A DNA stretch of 64,000 nt from contig NZ_FOSR01000002.1 of NCBI RefSeq assembly GCF_900114325.1, positions 124,001-188,000 on the forward strand. Reading direction: 5' to 3'. The first letter of the stretch is position 1, and the number at the start of each line of letters is the position of its first letter. Of the stretch, positions 1-8,708 are shown one piece after another. The notes under the pieces are model-generated. The model saw only the letters and a program-made list of their open reading frames with translations, was not told the DNA's origin and made no database searches. A program made the position numbers and the translations under genes. Origin of the DNA: Rhodanobacter glycinis. Lineage in GTDB: Bacteria > Pseudomonadota > Gammaproteobacteria > Xanthomonadales > Rhodanobacteraceae.

Positions 1-277
1 CGGCACTTCCACCCAGATAATCGGTCAGCAGCAGTCCCCGCGACTGACCCCGCTGCGGGTCACGCGGATCGCGCACATTGGTCACCACGCCGCAACGTCC
101 ATCCCCGGTCACACCCAGCCAGGTACCGCCGGCCTGCAGGTCGCGGCCGGCGATGATCGGCAAGTCGTCCCAACGCGCCAGCGGTGCACTGGGCCGCGCG
201 TGGAATTCGTCGCGATTGCCCGCCAGCAGCAGACGCCAGCGCGGATGTGCTTGCCAGGCGAAGGCGATCAGGCACAT
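1..277 (-). CDS. NRDE/TANGO2-family protein, N-terminal part (runs off the window edge)
   Basis: The reading frame opens with MCLIAFAW and continues through AGNRDEFHARP, which is the signature start of the NRDE (TANGO2-like) family. Only the first 92 or so residues are inside the window; the 3' end of the gene lies before base 1. Family members are cytosolic Ntn-hydrolase-like proteins whose second residue is a conserved cysteine, and that Cys2 is present. The exact bacterial function is not settled. The start at 277 is chosen because MCLI is the conserved N-terminus. The gene is transcribed in the same direction as the methylglyoxal synthase upstream, but an inverted repeat lies between them. 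Confidence 0.85.
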   Translation of the reverse strand, partial: MCLIAFAWQAHPRWRLLLAGNRDEFHARPSAPLARWDDLPIIAGRDLQAGGTWLGVTGDGRCGVVTNVRDPRDPQRGQSRGLLLTDYLGGSA

Positions 278-288
278 GAGGGCAGGCG

Positions 289-417
289 TGAGTGGAGAGG
301 AGTGAGGAGTGAGAGTGCCGCGCGCGGCATGCCAGCGCGACTCATCTCGGATTCCCGCACGGAAACGTCACCTTGCACGATCTTGCTCTCTCTCACTTCT
401 CACTCCTCTCCACTCAC
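289..417. repeat. Inverted repeat of about 28 bp arms around a 70 bp spacer
   Basis: The arm beginning GTGAGTGGAGAGGAGTGAGG at 289 is repeated in inverse orientation at about 388-415 with one mismatch. The right arm overlaps the last codons and the stop codon of the methylglyoxal synthase gene (stop at 414-416), so the gene ends inside the repeat. It could fold as a long hairpin and stop transcription, or be a small mobile repeat. No other copy was found in this window. Confidence 0.6.
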
Positions 418-1394
418 TTCTCGCTTCTGACCCGCGCCGCTTCGGCCCAGCGCGCCGCCACGCGCGGCGAGGTCATGCACACGGTTTCATCGGTGCGCGT
501 GGTCACCGCGCGTTCGAGCAACTGGATATCGGCCTCGTGCTGACGTGCCACGTGCGGATCCTCGAAGAAGATCGCACGCTGGCAGCGGCGCTCCAGCACC
601 AGGTCGGCAATCTGCGCGTCACCGCCCATCGGGCCGCTCTGGTAGCGGTCCACCCACTGTTGGCCTTCCGGCCAGCCGCGACTCCAGGCCAGCTCGTTGA
701 GGCGCTGGCCGGTGGTGCCGGTGGCCACGCGACGGGCGAAACGCGACAGCAGGTCGAAGTGCTCCGCGGCGTAGGCCAGCATCTGCGGTTTCATCGCATC
801 GTGGGCAATCAGCGCCAGCGTGCGTGTCTGCGTTGCATACAAATCGTCGGCGCCGGGATCGGGCGCCAGCCCCGCATGGATGCGTTCCATCTCCACCCAG
901 TCGCGGGCCGAGGCCACGGTGGAAATGAACGGTTTGGCGTGGATCACGCATTGTCGCTTCAGTGCCACCGCCTCGGGAAACACCGAGGACGGATCGACCG
1001 GATCGATCAGGTAGATCGCCCCGTCCAGCGTGCGTTCCGTCTCGTCCAGCCCCACCACTTCGGCCACCAGTTTCATCAGGCCGCCTTCGCGGCCATACGG
1101 ATAGCGGCGCAGCGGCGCGTAGCCCACCAGCATGTTCGCGCGCACGATCGCGTCATGCGTGCGCCCCACGGCGTGCAGGCCGAGTTTCAATTCGCGGATG
1201 CCTGCCTCGCAGGCGCGCAGCCAGCGGAACAGCGCGCCATCGTCGTGACTGTGGTGCAGTTGATTGGCGGCCAGGCCCATGCGCATCGCATCTGTCTCCT
1301 CGATCCGTGTTCGAAACGCCTGCATCTCGGCACACGTCGCGAATCGGGTTACGTGCATGTCGTGCGGGCCAGGAGTCTGCATTCTCGGCGACAT
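414..1394 (-). CDS. mgsA: Methylglyoxal synthase with a second, degenerate MGS-like domain at the N-terminus
   Basis: The C-terminal half (residues about 192-320) is a methylglyoxal synthase: LIAHDAMK (His198, Asp199), the phosphate-binding TGTTG at 225-229, SGPMGGD with the catalytic Asp259, and a late His286. The enzyme converts dihydroxyacetone phosphate to methylglyoxal and phosphate in the cytosol. Usual MgsA is about 150 residues; this one is 326. Residues about 68-170 look like a second copy of the same fold (LGLHAVGRTHD, GGLMKLV, DGAIYLIDPVDP, IHAKPFISTVASA), without the TGTTG and GPMGGD motifs. It is therefore probably a non-catalytic or regulatory domain. Start candidates are 1394 (MSPRM), 1382 (MQTPG) and 1358 (MHVTR); none has a strong ribosome binding site. 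Confidence 0.8.
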   Translation of the reverse strand: MSPRMQTPGPHDMHVTRFATCAEMQAFRTRIEETDAMRMGLAANQLHHSHDDGALFRWLRACEAGIRELKLGLHAVGRTHDAIVRANMLVGYAPLRRYPYGREGGLMKLVAEVVGLDETERTLDGAIYLIDPVDPSSVFPEAVALKRQCVIHAKPFISTVASARDWVEMERIHAGLAPDPGADDLYATQTRTLALIAHDAMKPQMLAYAAEHFDLLSRFARRVATGTTGQRLNELAWSRGWPEGQQWVDRYQSGPMGGDAQIADLVLERRCQRAIFFEDPHVARQHEADIQLLERAVTTRTDETVCMTSPRVAARWAEAARVRSEK

Positions 1395-1437
1395 TGCGCG
1401 TCACGGCCAGCGTTGCGCTAGTCGCATACGGCATAAA

Positions 1438-1472
1438 GCACACGGCGCGCCGGCAAGCCGGCGCGCCGTGTC
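1438..1472 (-). terminator. Strong GC-rich hairpin after the TonB-dependent receptor gene
   Basis: A perfect stem of 14-16 bp (CACGGCGCGCCGGC, loop AA, then the reverse complement) lies about 30 bp beyond the receptor stop codon. It lacks a clear T-tract, so it may be a transcript-stabilising or partly Rho-aided terminator rather than a classic intrinsic one. Confidence 0.5.
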
Positions 1473-1498
1473 AGACGCGGTAAAAACCGCCTGTTTGG

Positions 1499-4270
1499 CT
1501 AGAACTTCACCTTCACGCCCAGGTTGTAGAAGCGGCCGACCAGACCCGCCTGCGACCAGGTCGGGTTGTAGTTGAGGCCACCACCCGCGTAGTTCGCCGG
1601 ATCGAATGGCGGCTTGCGGTCGAACGCGTTCATCACCGACGCCGTCAGGCTGAAGTGATCGTTGAACGCATAGCTGCCGGTGAGATCGAAGTCGTAGAAC
1701 GCGCCGACGCTGCAGCTCGACGGGAAGTTCAAGCCAGTGATCGGATTGGTGCTCAAGCAATCCCCGTTATACAGCCCAAGCGTGCCCACATCCGCGGCAA
1801 TCTCCCTGTACCCGCTGGTGTAATACAGCGTGCCGGTGACGGTCAGCGGACCGGCTACCAGCGTGTTCGACCACGAGGCGCGGCTGCGCGGCGTACCCGC
1901 ACCGGACGACAGGTTGTACGGCCCCTGGGTACCCACGTAGGACTGCGTGGAACCATCGGCCAGGGTTTCCTTCCACTGGAAGATCTGCGTGCCGGTCAGC
2001 TCGCTGATGTACTGCCAGTTGTTGGCAAACTCGAAATGGGCCTGCAGGTCCACGTCGATACCGGTGGTCTTCAGCGAGTTGGCGTTGAGGTACGAGCCGA
2101 TGATTTCGGACGGCCGCGCCAGCGCACCCGGATGATCCGGATCGGGCAGATCGGGGATCACCGTCACGCCGGGTGCCTGCGGCAGGCCCGCGTAGTAGTT
2201 GGCCAGCGCCGAAGACGTATCGGCCGCCACGATGTTGTTGGTCTTCTTGATGTTGTAGTAGTCGACCGAGGCATTCAACCAGCTGGTCGGCTGCAGCACC
2301 ACGCCGAAGGTGAAGCTGCGCGCCTTCTCCGGCTTGATGTTCTTGTTCGCCAGCGTGTATTCGGAAAGGCTGTACGGCAGCACGTAGGCATCATTGCCGT
2401 GCGCCGTCTGGAAGGCCGGCGGCGGCGTGTGGGTGACGAAGCCCTGGGTCGAGCTGGAGCCGTTCTCGGCGAACGACGGCGCCCGGAAGCCCTTCGAGTA
2501 GGTACCGCGGAAGGCCAGCCAGTCGGTGGCCTTGTACTTGAAGCCGATCTTGGGCGAGAAGTTGTTGCCCGCGTCGGTGTAATGGTCGAAACGACCGGAA
2601 GCATCCACCTCCAGCGAGTCGAGCAGCGGCATGTCCACTTCGGCGTAGATGCCGCTGACTTCGCGGCTGCCCTTGGTCTGCGCGTTGCCCAGGCCCTGGA
2701 ACTCGAAGTTCGGGTTGAGGGTGGGATCGTTCTGCGCTTCATGCCGGATCTGCGCACCGATGCCCAGGCCCATCGGGCCACCCGGCAGGTCCCACAACTC
2801 GCGGTTGGCGCTGAGGTCCAGCGTATCCAGGTCGCTGGTCGAGGTCTTGTTGTAGCCCGGCGCCAATGCCGAGCGAATCGCCGCCGAGTTGGCCGACGGA
2901 TTGGCAAAGTTGTAAGTGCCCTTGGCGACGGCATCCATCAGTGCCGCATAGCTGATGTAACCCTGCTGGGTCGAATCCAGCCACTCGTGGTTGAGCACCA
3001 GCGCGGCGTCGTAGTTCCATTCGCCCACCTGGCCAGACACGTCACCCACGATGCGCGCATTGTGGTTGTCGTAATTGAAGCCGACCGGGATATCGCCGAA
3101 GTTGTAACTGATCAGCGCCGGCACCACGAACGGGTTGGACGGATTGCCCACCGGCAACGCGATGTTGTTGGTGTTGTTCGGCGTGCTGCTCTGGATCGAA
3201 CGAGGTGCGCCCCGGGTGGTGGTCTTGGCCTCGTTGTAGCTGGCCGACAGATACGCGGTGGTGGTGTCGTTCAACTTGACCGTGAAGCGGCTGTAGATGC
3301 CACCCTGCTCCATCGCCGGCTGCACCTGCGCGTAACGGTTTTTCGCATCGTAACGGCACCAGCTGCCATTCTTCGGATCGGTGATCAGTGGCCCGGTGGT
3401 GCAACCGTGCAAGGGCTGCCACAGGCTGCCGGCGGTATTCGGGCGGATCGCTCCGTCGGTACCGGCCGCATGCCCGGGCGCACCGCCCAGGCCTGGCCCG
3501 CCCAGCGAGCTGAGGTCGCCCGTGTTGTACGGGAAGCCACGCTGGCTGGCCATGATCGGGTTGTCTTTCTGGTATTGCACGCTCAGGTAGGCGTTGTAGT
3601 GATCCTTTTCCAGATCGCCGCCACCGGCCAGGAAAGTGGCCTTGCGGGTGAAGCCACCACCATGTTGCGAGGTGCCCACGTCAGCCGTGGCTTCCACGCC
3701 CTGGAAACTGCGGCGCAGGATGATGTTGACCACGCCGGCGATCGCATCGGCGCCATACAGCGACGAGGCGCCGTCCTTCAGCACTTCGATGCGCTCGACC
3801 GCCGCCAGTGGAATGGTATTCAGGTCCACGAACGAACGCTGGCCGTCGTCGGACACCGGGTAATTGGCGTTGCGATGGCCGTCGATCAGCACCAGCGTGG
3901 AATTCACGGTAAGGCCGCGCAGCGCCACGCCGGACGAGCCGGCGGCGAAGCCGTTGCTGAAGGCATTCGGGACCGAGCCGCTGTTGTCGGCCGATACCGC
4001 GCGTACCACGTCGGACAGCGTGGTCAGGCCGCTGCGAGCGATCTGCTTCGCGGTGATCACGGTCACCGGCGAGGGTGTCTCCACGTCGATGCGCGGCAGC
4101 GCCGAACCGGTGACGGTGATGGTTTGCATCTGCTTGGCGTTCTGCACCGACGTGCCGTTCTGGTCTTGTGTGCCGGAACTGGATGACGACGTGCTTTGTG
4201 CATGGACAGCGCCAATGGCGGGCGTCAGCAGCAACGCGGCCAGGGCAAGCGAAAGCTTGTTGCGATTCAT
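1499..4270 (-). CDS. TonB-dependent outer-membrane receptor (oar-like)
   Basis: A 923-residue outer-membrane receptor. It has a signal peptide (MNRNKLSLALAALLLTPAIG, then AVHAQ), a TonB-box-like stretch (QTITVTGSALP), and a plug domain with SPVTVITAKQI, VALRGLTVNSTLVLIDGHR and IEVLKDGASSLYGADAIAGVVNIILRR. A long beta-barrel follows and ends in an aromatic residue (VKVKF). There is no STN signalling domain. Such receptors take up siderophores, cobalamin, peptides or carbohydrates with TonB-ExbBD energy; the substrate cannot be read from sequence. The start at 4270 is preferred over the upstream in-frame ATG at 4285 because GGAGG sits 8 bases before it. The gene stands alone, divergent from envC. 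Confidence 0.9.
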   Translation of the reverse strand: MNRNKLSLALAALLLTPAIGAVHAQSTSSSSSGTQDQNGTSVQNAKQMQTITVTGSALPRIDVETPSPVTVITAKQIARSGLTTLSDVVRAVSADNSGSVPNAFSNGFAAGSSGVALRGLTVNSTLVLIDGHRNANYPVSDDGQRSFVDLNTIPLAAVERIEVLKDGASSLYGADAIAGVVNIILRRSFQGVEATADVGTSQHGGGFTRKATFLAGGGDLEKDHYNAYLSVQYQKDNPIMASQRGFPYNTGDLSSLGGPGLGGAPGHAAGTDGAIRPNTAGSLWQPLHGCTTGPLITDPKNGSWCRYDAKNRYAQVQPAMEQGGIYSRFTVKLNDTTTAYLSASYNEAKTTTRGAPRSIQSSTPNNTNNIALPVGNPSNPFVVPALISYNFGDIPVGFNYDNHNARIVGDVSGQVGEWNYDAALVLNHEWLDSTQQGYISYAALMDAVAKGTYNFANPSANSAAIRSALAPGYNKTSTSDLDTLDLSANRELWDLPGGPMGLGIGAQIRHEAQNDPTLNPNFEFQGLGNAQTKGSREVSGIYAEVDMPLLDSLEVDASGRFDHYTDAGNNFSPKIGFKYKATDWLAFRGTYSKGFRAPSFAENGSSSTQGFVTHTPPPAFQTAHGNDAYVLPYSLSEYTLANKNIKPEKARSFTFGVVLQPTSWLNASVDYYNIKKTNNIVAADTSSALANYYAGLPQAPGVTVIPDLPDPDHPGALARPSEIIGSYLNANSLKTTGIDVDLQAHFEFANNWQYISELTGTQIFQWKETLADGSTQSYVGTQGPYNLSSGAGTPRSRASWSNTLVAGPLTVTGTLYYTSGYREIAADVGTLGLYNGDCLSTNPITGLNFPSSCSVGAFYDFDLTGSYAFNDHFSLTASVMNAFDRKPPFDPANYAGGGLNYNPTWSQAGLVGRFYNLGVKVKF

Positions 4271-4285
4271 CGAAATAACCTCCAC

Positions 4286-4812
4286 CCCAAAAGGGAGACA
4301 CTACGATTCGCTCGAATTGTTTTGCGTGGATGCACCGGAGGGGACCGGCTTTGAAGGGGAACGGGGGATCCCTTCGGTGGGTACAGGCAGCCGCTTGAGC
4401 GGGGATAGCAGCTTCCTGCGGCGACATTCGTAACATCTCGACCATGTCTTCACAAGTCCATTACGAATGGCATACATTTTCTTTACGAAAACCTTCGCGA
4501 GACTGACGAAAAAAACAGGCCGCAAAAATCTTTATTTGGACGTATAGACTTCCAATTGCCACGACTCATCGAAAGCACAGGGGGCGTCCACTTTCCCTCG
4601 CGACCACCACTGATCCGCTTTCCCGATCGAGGCAATGCCGGCCCTCGATGAATCTTCTGCGTGAAGGCACAGCCATCCGGGTGGATTCACCGCATGCAAC
4701 AGCCCGATCCGGTGCAAACGCCGCTCACGGCCAAACAGGGCAGCAGACCCGTGATTCGGCGTACCGTCGCGCCCGGCTCGCGGCCGCGCCGCGGCTCGGT
4801 GATAATCCCCGC
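4286..4812. other. Divergent intergenic region between the TonB receptor and envC
   Basis: About 530 bases without a convincing gene. The part from 4440 to 4560 is AT-richer (runs of A and T near 4475-4540), and is where the receptor promoter should lie. That would give the receptor a leader of roughly 200 bases containing small GC-rich dyads, such as the one round 4308-4322. No known riboswitch consensus was recognised. Just before envC there is GATAAT at 4801-4806, a possible -10 box only 7 bases from the start codon, so the envC message may be nearly leaderless. Confidence 0.4.
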
Positions 4813-6006
4813 ATGCCCAAGCCCACGATGCTCCGCTCCGCCTCCCTCGCCTTCGCGGCCCTGCTCGCCTGCACCGCCTTCGCGTGGCCCGTTGCCGCAC
4901 GTCAGACCGACAAGCCCCAGGCCGAACAGGCCCAGGCGCAGAAGAAGCTGGCCGAGATCCGCGACAAGATGAAGGCGCTGGCGCAGGAGCAGGCGCAAAC
5001 CGCCGCGAAACGGGACACTCTTGACGCCGCCCTGGCCAAGCAGGCCAATGCCCTGGCCGCCGCCGCCAAGGCGGTCCGCGAAACCGACGCCCAGATCGCC
5101 GCCAAGCAGCAGCAGCTCGACCAGTTGCAGCAGCAGCGCAACGATCTGCAGCAGAAATTGCACGACCAGCGCGCGGCGATCGCCGACCTGCTGCGCGCCA
5201 CCTACGCCCTCGGCCGCGGCACCGACATGCGAGTGCTGCTGGGTGGCGAGGACGTTGCCCGCATCGCGCGCGCGCTGACGTATTCGAAGTACTTCCAGCA
5301 GGATCGCGTGAAGAAGGTCAACCAGCTGATGGATGACCTGGCCAAACTGCAGGCGCTGGAGACCTCCATCACCGCCGAGCAGCAAGCGCTGCAAGCCGTC
5401 CGCGCCCAGCGTGAGGCACAGGCCAGGACCTTGCGCCAGCAACGCGCCGCGCAGCAGAAGCTGGCCAGCCAGGTCAACGCGCAATACAAGAGCCAGGGCC
5501 AGAAACTGGCGGCGATGAAGCAGAACGAGCAGTCGCTGAACCAGTTGCTCGACAAGCTGCAGAAGGCCATCGACGAGGCCGCCCGCGCCGCCGCGGAAGC
5601 CGCCAAGGCAGGCCGCCACGAAACCGGCGTGCCGGCGGGCAAGATCGCCAACACCCGCGGCAATTTGCCATGGCCCGCATCCGGCCCGGTGCACGACTAC
5701 GGCAACGGCGTGCTGATCGCGGCACCAGCCGGCAGCGAAGTGCACGCGGTGGCCGCCGGCCGCGTCGTCTACGCGCACTTCCTGCGCGGCTACGGCCTGC
5801 TAATCATCGTCAACCACGGCAATGGCTGGATGAGCATGTACGGCAACAACGAAACCCTGCTGCACAACGTGGGCGACGCGGTGAAGGCCGGCACCGTGTT
5901 GGGCACCGCCCTGCCCAGCACCAGCAGCAGCACCGGCGTGTATTTCGAACTGCGTCACAACCGCAAGCCGGTCAACCCGCGTTCGTGGCTGCGACAACAA
6001 CGTTGA
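4813..6006 (+). CDS. envC: Murein hydrolase activator EnvC
   Basis: A periplasmic protein that activates cell-wall amidases (AmiA/AmiB) during septum splitting. It has a signal peptide (LRSASLAFAALLACTAFAWPVAA), then a long Gln/Ala-rich coiled coil (residues about 35-260), then a C-terminal LytM domain. The LytM domain is degenerate: the metal-binding GxxxHxGxD and HxH residues are absent, and the end reads YFELRHNRKPVNPRSWL as in EnvC. The LytM entry (LPWPASGPVHDYGNGVLIAAP) looks shorter than in the enterobacterial protein. The start at 4813 (MPKPTM) is likely; 4828 (MLRSAS) is possible. It is followed 128 bases later by the S41 protease, an arrangement familiar from Xanthomonadales. Confidence 0.9.
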   Translation: MPKPTMLRSASLAFAALLACTAFAWPVAARQTDKPQAEQAQAQKKLAEIRDKMKALAQEQAQTAAKRDTLDAALAKQANALAAAAKAVRETDAQIAAKQQQLDQLQQQRNDLQQKLHDQRAAIADLLRATYALGRGTDMRVLLGGEDVARIARALTYSKYFQQDRVKKVNQLMDDLAKLQALETSITAEQQALQAVRAQREAQARTLRQQRAAQQKLASQVNAQYKSQGQKLAAMKQNEQSLNQLLDKLQKAIDEAARAAAEAAKAGRHETGVPAGKIANTRGNLPWPASGPVHDYGNGVLIAAPAGSEVHAVAAGRVVYAHFLRGYGLLIIVNHGNGWMSMYGNNETLLHNVGDAVKAGTVLGTALPSTSSSTGVYFELRHNRKPVNPRSWLRQQR

Positions 6007-6134
6007 CGCCACGCCAGCACCATCACCGGCTAGGATGGCGTAGTTTCGGCTCCCCATCCTTCGGCCCGTTGAATTTCAGCGCTTGCCGGTGGTCCAAGCC
6101 GGATGCTGCCCCCTTCAGTTCGCGGAGTCGTTCC

Positions 6135-7472
6135 ATGCGGTTTTCCCCCTTCAGCCTGATCGCCCTGCTGCTGGCCTCGCCGCTCGCGTTTGCACAGACC
6201 GGCCCGGCGCCCGCCGCCAGCAGCGATGCCCCGGCATCCGCCAGCTCCAGCGCGACAGGCAACCAGGTCGACACGGACGACATCCGCCGCTTCGCCCGCG
6301 TCTACGAAATCATCCGCCAGGCCTACGTCGAACCCGTGGGCAACAAGGCGCTGATGAACGACGCGATCAAGGGCATGCTGGCCAACCTCGACCCGCACAG
6401 CGCCTATCTCGACAAGCAGGGCCTGCAGGATCTGGACGAGGACACCAGCGGCCAGTACAGCGGCCTGGGCATCGAGGTGCTGGAGGACAACGGCGTGCTG
6501 CGCATCGTCACGCCGATCGACGACACGCCCGCCGCCCGCGCCGGCATCAAGCCAGGCGACATCATCCTCAAGGTCAACGGCAAGCTGGTCGACGCCGACA
6601 ATATCGACGGCCTGTTCCAGGAATTGCGCGGCAAGCCCGGCAGCAAGATCGCGCTGTCGATCCTGCATGCCAAGAGCGACAAGCCGGTAGACATGACGCT
6701 TACCCGCCAGCTGATCACCGTCAGCAGCGTAAAGGTACGCGAGCTGGAACCGGGTTACGCCTACATCCGCATCAGCCAGTTCCAGGACGACACGGCTACC
6801 GACCTGGAGAAAAAGCTGGGTGAGCTGATCGCCAAGAACGGTCCGCAGAAAGGCGCCATCCTCGACCTGCGCAACAACCCCGGCGGCCTGGTGACCGCCG
6901 CCGTGGCAGTCAGCGACGACTTTCTGAATTCCGGCACCATCGTGACCATGCGCGGCCGCCTGCGCGACGCCAACCTCAGCTTCTCGGCCCATCCGGGCGA
7001 CCTGCTGAACGGCGCGCCGATGGTGGACCTGGTCAACAACGGCACCGCCTCGGCGGCCGAGATCGTCTCCGGCGCGCTGAAGGACAACCACCGCGCCTTG
7101 ATCGTGGGCCAGCGCACCTTCGGCAAAGGCGTGGTGCAGACCGTGCTGCCGCTGGACGCCGACCACGCGGTGAAGATCACCACTGCGCGCTACTACACGC
7201 CCAACGGCACCTCGATCCAGGCCGAAGGCATCAAGCCCGACATCGCCCTGGGCGACCTCACCGCCAGCGTGGCCGACACCCCTGCCATGCCGATCAATTC
7301 CGAAGCTGACCTGCCGCACCACCTGGCCAACCAGAACGCCGATGGCAGCAGCAATATCGACAACGACGGCAGCGCGCAGAGCACCAAGCTGGCCACGCAG
7401 GACTACGCGCTGTCGCAGGCGTTGAATATCCTCAAGGGGCTGGCGCTGAATCACGCCGCTTCAACCAAGTAA
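6135..7472 (+). CDS. ctpA: S41-family carboxy-terminal processing protease
   Basis: A 445-residue periplasmic serine protease. Signal peptide at residues 1-20 (ends AFAQ). PDZ domain at about 108-190 (SGLGIEVLEDNG, AGIKPGDIILKVNG). The S41 catalytic domain has LRNNPGGL at 246-252, the nucleophile Ser306 in NNGTASAAEI and the general base Lys331 in GQRTFGKGVVQT. Family members trim C-termini of envelope proteins and peptidoglycan hydrolases. The start at 6135 gives the signal peptide directly; upstream in the same frame lies only out-of-frame envC sequence. The gene is in the same direction as envC and probably co-transcribed. It ends with a low-complexity tail. Confidence 0.92.
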   Translation: MRFSPFSLIALLLASPLAFAQTGPAPAASSDAPASASSSATGNQVDTDDIRRFARVYEIIRQAYVEPVGNKALMNDAIKGMLANLDPHSAYLDKQGLQDLDEDTSGQYSGLGIEVLEDNGVLRIVTPIDDTPAARAGIKPGDIILKVNGKLVDADNIDGLFQELRGKPGSKIALSILHAKSDKPVDMTLTRQLITVSSVKVRELEPGYAYIRISQFQDDTATDLEKKLGELIAKNGPQKGAILDLRNNPGGLVTAAVAVSDDFLNSGTIVTMRGRLRDANLSFSAHPGDLLNGAPMVDLVNNGTASAAEIVSGALKDNHRALIVGQRTFGKGVVQTVLPLDADHAVKITTARYYTPNGTSIQAEGIKPDIALGDLTASVADTPAMPINSEADLPHHLANQNADGSSNIDNDGSAQSTKLATQDYALSQALNILKGLALNHAASTK

Positions 7473-7937
7473 AAGCGCTTCCCGCATTCGCATCCTCTCC
7501 CCAATGGGGTACGCGGGGAGACGCCATGGATGGCGTCGGCTTTGAGGAGCGAGGAGAGGATTGAGGTGAGGGGCGGGTGCTCGCGGTAACGCCCGGCCCC
7601 GTCACGAACAGTCCTCCCACGGTGCCTCTCAGGAAACCCCCTATGAGCGGGTCTGGGTGAGGGTTCAGCCAGAGCGCGGCAATGATGCGTCCGCCAAGCC
7701 TGCAAGGACTCGCCCCGCCCGTACCTCATCCGTCGCTGCGCGCCACCTTCTCCCACAGGGAGAAGGGAAAGCCATCACCATCCGCTCGACCGGAATCCTC
7801 GATTCCCGCTCGCCCTGAGCGTAGCGCCGCAGGCGCGGAGTCGAAGGGTATTGCCTCAGTGCTTCGACTTCGCGCCTGCGGCGCGACGCTCGGCATGAAC
7901 GGTACACGGGGCCCATCCGGTCAAACCCGGCGCCGAC
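7473..7937. repeat. Intergenic repeat cluster between ctpA and tatC
   Basis: About 465 bases with no gene, made of several interspersed repeats. The unit at 7509-7559 (GTACGCGGGGAG, CCATGGATGG, GGCTTTGAGGAGCGAGGA) recurs inverted at 35422-35468. The core GGTGAGGGGCGGGTGCTCGC at about 7564-7584 recurs twice between gspE and gspF. The stretch 7725-7770 (CCTCATCCGTCGCTGCGCGCC, TTCTCCCACAGGGAGAAGG) is a hairpin-forming repeat of the kind also found inside hrpB. The segment 7795-7895 holds a CCTGAGCGTAG-type repeat (GGAGTCGAAGGGTA) related to those at 35342-35513 and 60776-60895. The two flanking genes converge here, so the cluster may also end transcription. Confidence 0.7.
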
Positions 7938-8708
7938 TCACTCCATCTCGTCCGATGCTCCCACCACCCGAGCCGGCACCAGCCAGCGCACCGCCAGCAA
8001 ACCCAGCTCGTAGAGCAGGCACATCGGGATGGCCAGCATGATCATCGAGGTGATGTCTGGCGGGGTGATCAGGGCGGAGATGGCGAATGCGCCGACGATG
8101 GCGTAGCGTCGGGCGTTGCGCAGTTTCGGCAGGTCGACCACGCCCACCGCGGCCAGGATCACCACGGCCACCGGCACCTCGAAGCACAGGCCGAAGGCGA
8201 AGAACATCAGCATCACGAAATCGAGGTAATGCGTGATGTCGGTCATCATCTCCACGCCCTGCGGCGTCACCGCCGTGAGGAAGCGGAACGCCGCCGGCAA
8301 CACCAGGAAATACGCGAAGGCGCAGCCGAGGTAGAACAGTGCCAGCGCGGCCACCAGCAGCGGCCGTGCCAGGCGTTTTTCATGCTTGTACAGGCCCGGG
8401 CTGACGAAGGCCCACAGCTGGTACAGGATCACCGGCATGCCGATGAACAGCGCCGCGTAAAACGCCAGTTTCAGCGGAGTGAGGAACGGGCTGGTGACCT
8501 GCGTTGCGATCAGGTGCGCACCGTGCGGCAGGCGCGCCACCAACGGCGCGGCCAGCTCGCTGTAGAGACGGTTGGCGAACGGCACCAGCGCCACCAGCAC
8601 GATCAGCACGGTGGCCACGCATTTCATCAGGCGCGAACGCAGTTCCAGCAGGTGCGAAAACAGGCCTTGCTGCAGATCGTCGCCCAGGTTTGATTCAGGC
8701 TCGGCCAT
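7938..8708 (-). CDS. tatC: Sec-independent protein translocase TatC
   Basis: The integral membrane core of the twin-arginine translocase, which with TatB binds RR signal peptides of folded proteins. The 256-residue product has the N-terminal HLLELRSRLMKC motif, the LTPLKLAFYAALFIGMPVILYQLWAFVSPGL region with its conserved acidic/aromatic pattern, and six hydrophobic segments. The start at 8708 (MAEPES) lies inside the tatB 3' end and gives a 14-base overlap, typical of translational coupling. It is the last gene of tatABC. Confidence 0.96.
   Translation of the reverse strand: MAEPESNLGDDLQQGLFSHLLELRSRLMKCVATVLIVLVALVPFANRLYSELAAPLVARLPHGAHLIATQVTSPFLTPLKLAFYAALFIGMPVILYQLWAFVSPGLYKHEKRLARPLLVAALALFYLGCAFAYFLVLPAAFRFLTAVTPQGVEMMTDITHYLDFVMLMFFAFGLCFEVPVAVVILAAVGVVDLPKLRNARRYAIVGAFAISALITPPDITSMIMLAIPMCLLYELGLLAVRWLVPARVVGASDEME

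Noticed and set aside
1655-4186. An open frame of 843 codons on the plus strand opposite the TonB-dependent receptor
   Set aside because: It is the antisense shadow of a high-GC gene: Arg/Gly/Val-rich, no family, no ribosome binding site, and the minus-strand receptor is certain.
4271-4560. A possible cobalamin or other riboswitch in the long leader of the TonB-dependent receptor
   Set aside because: No consensus core of any known riboswitch could be recognised; only general small dyads are present.
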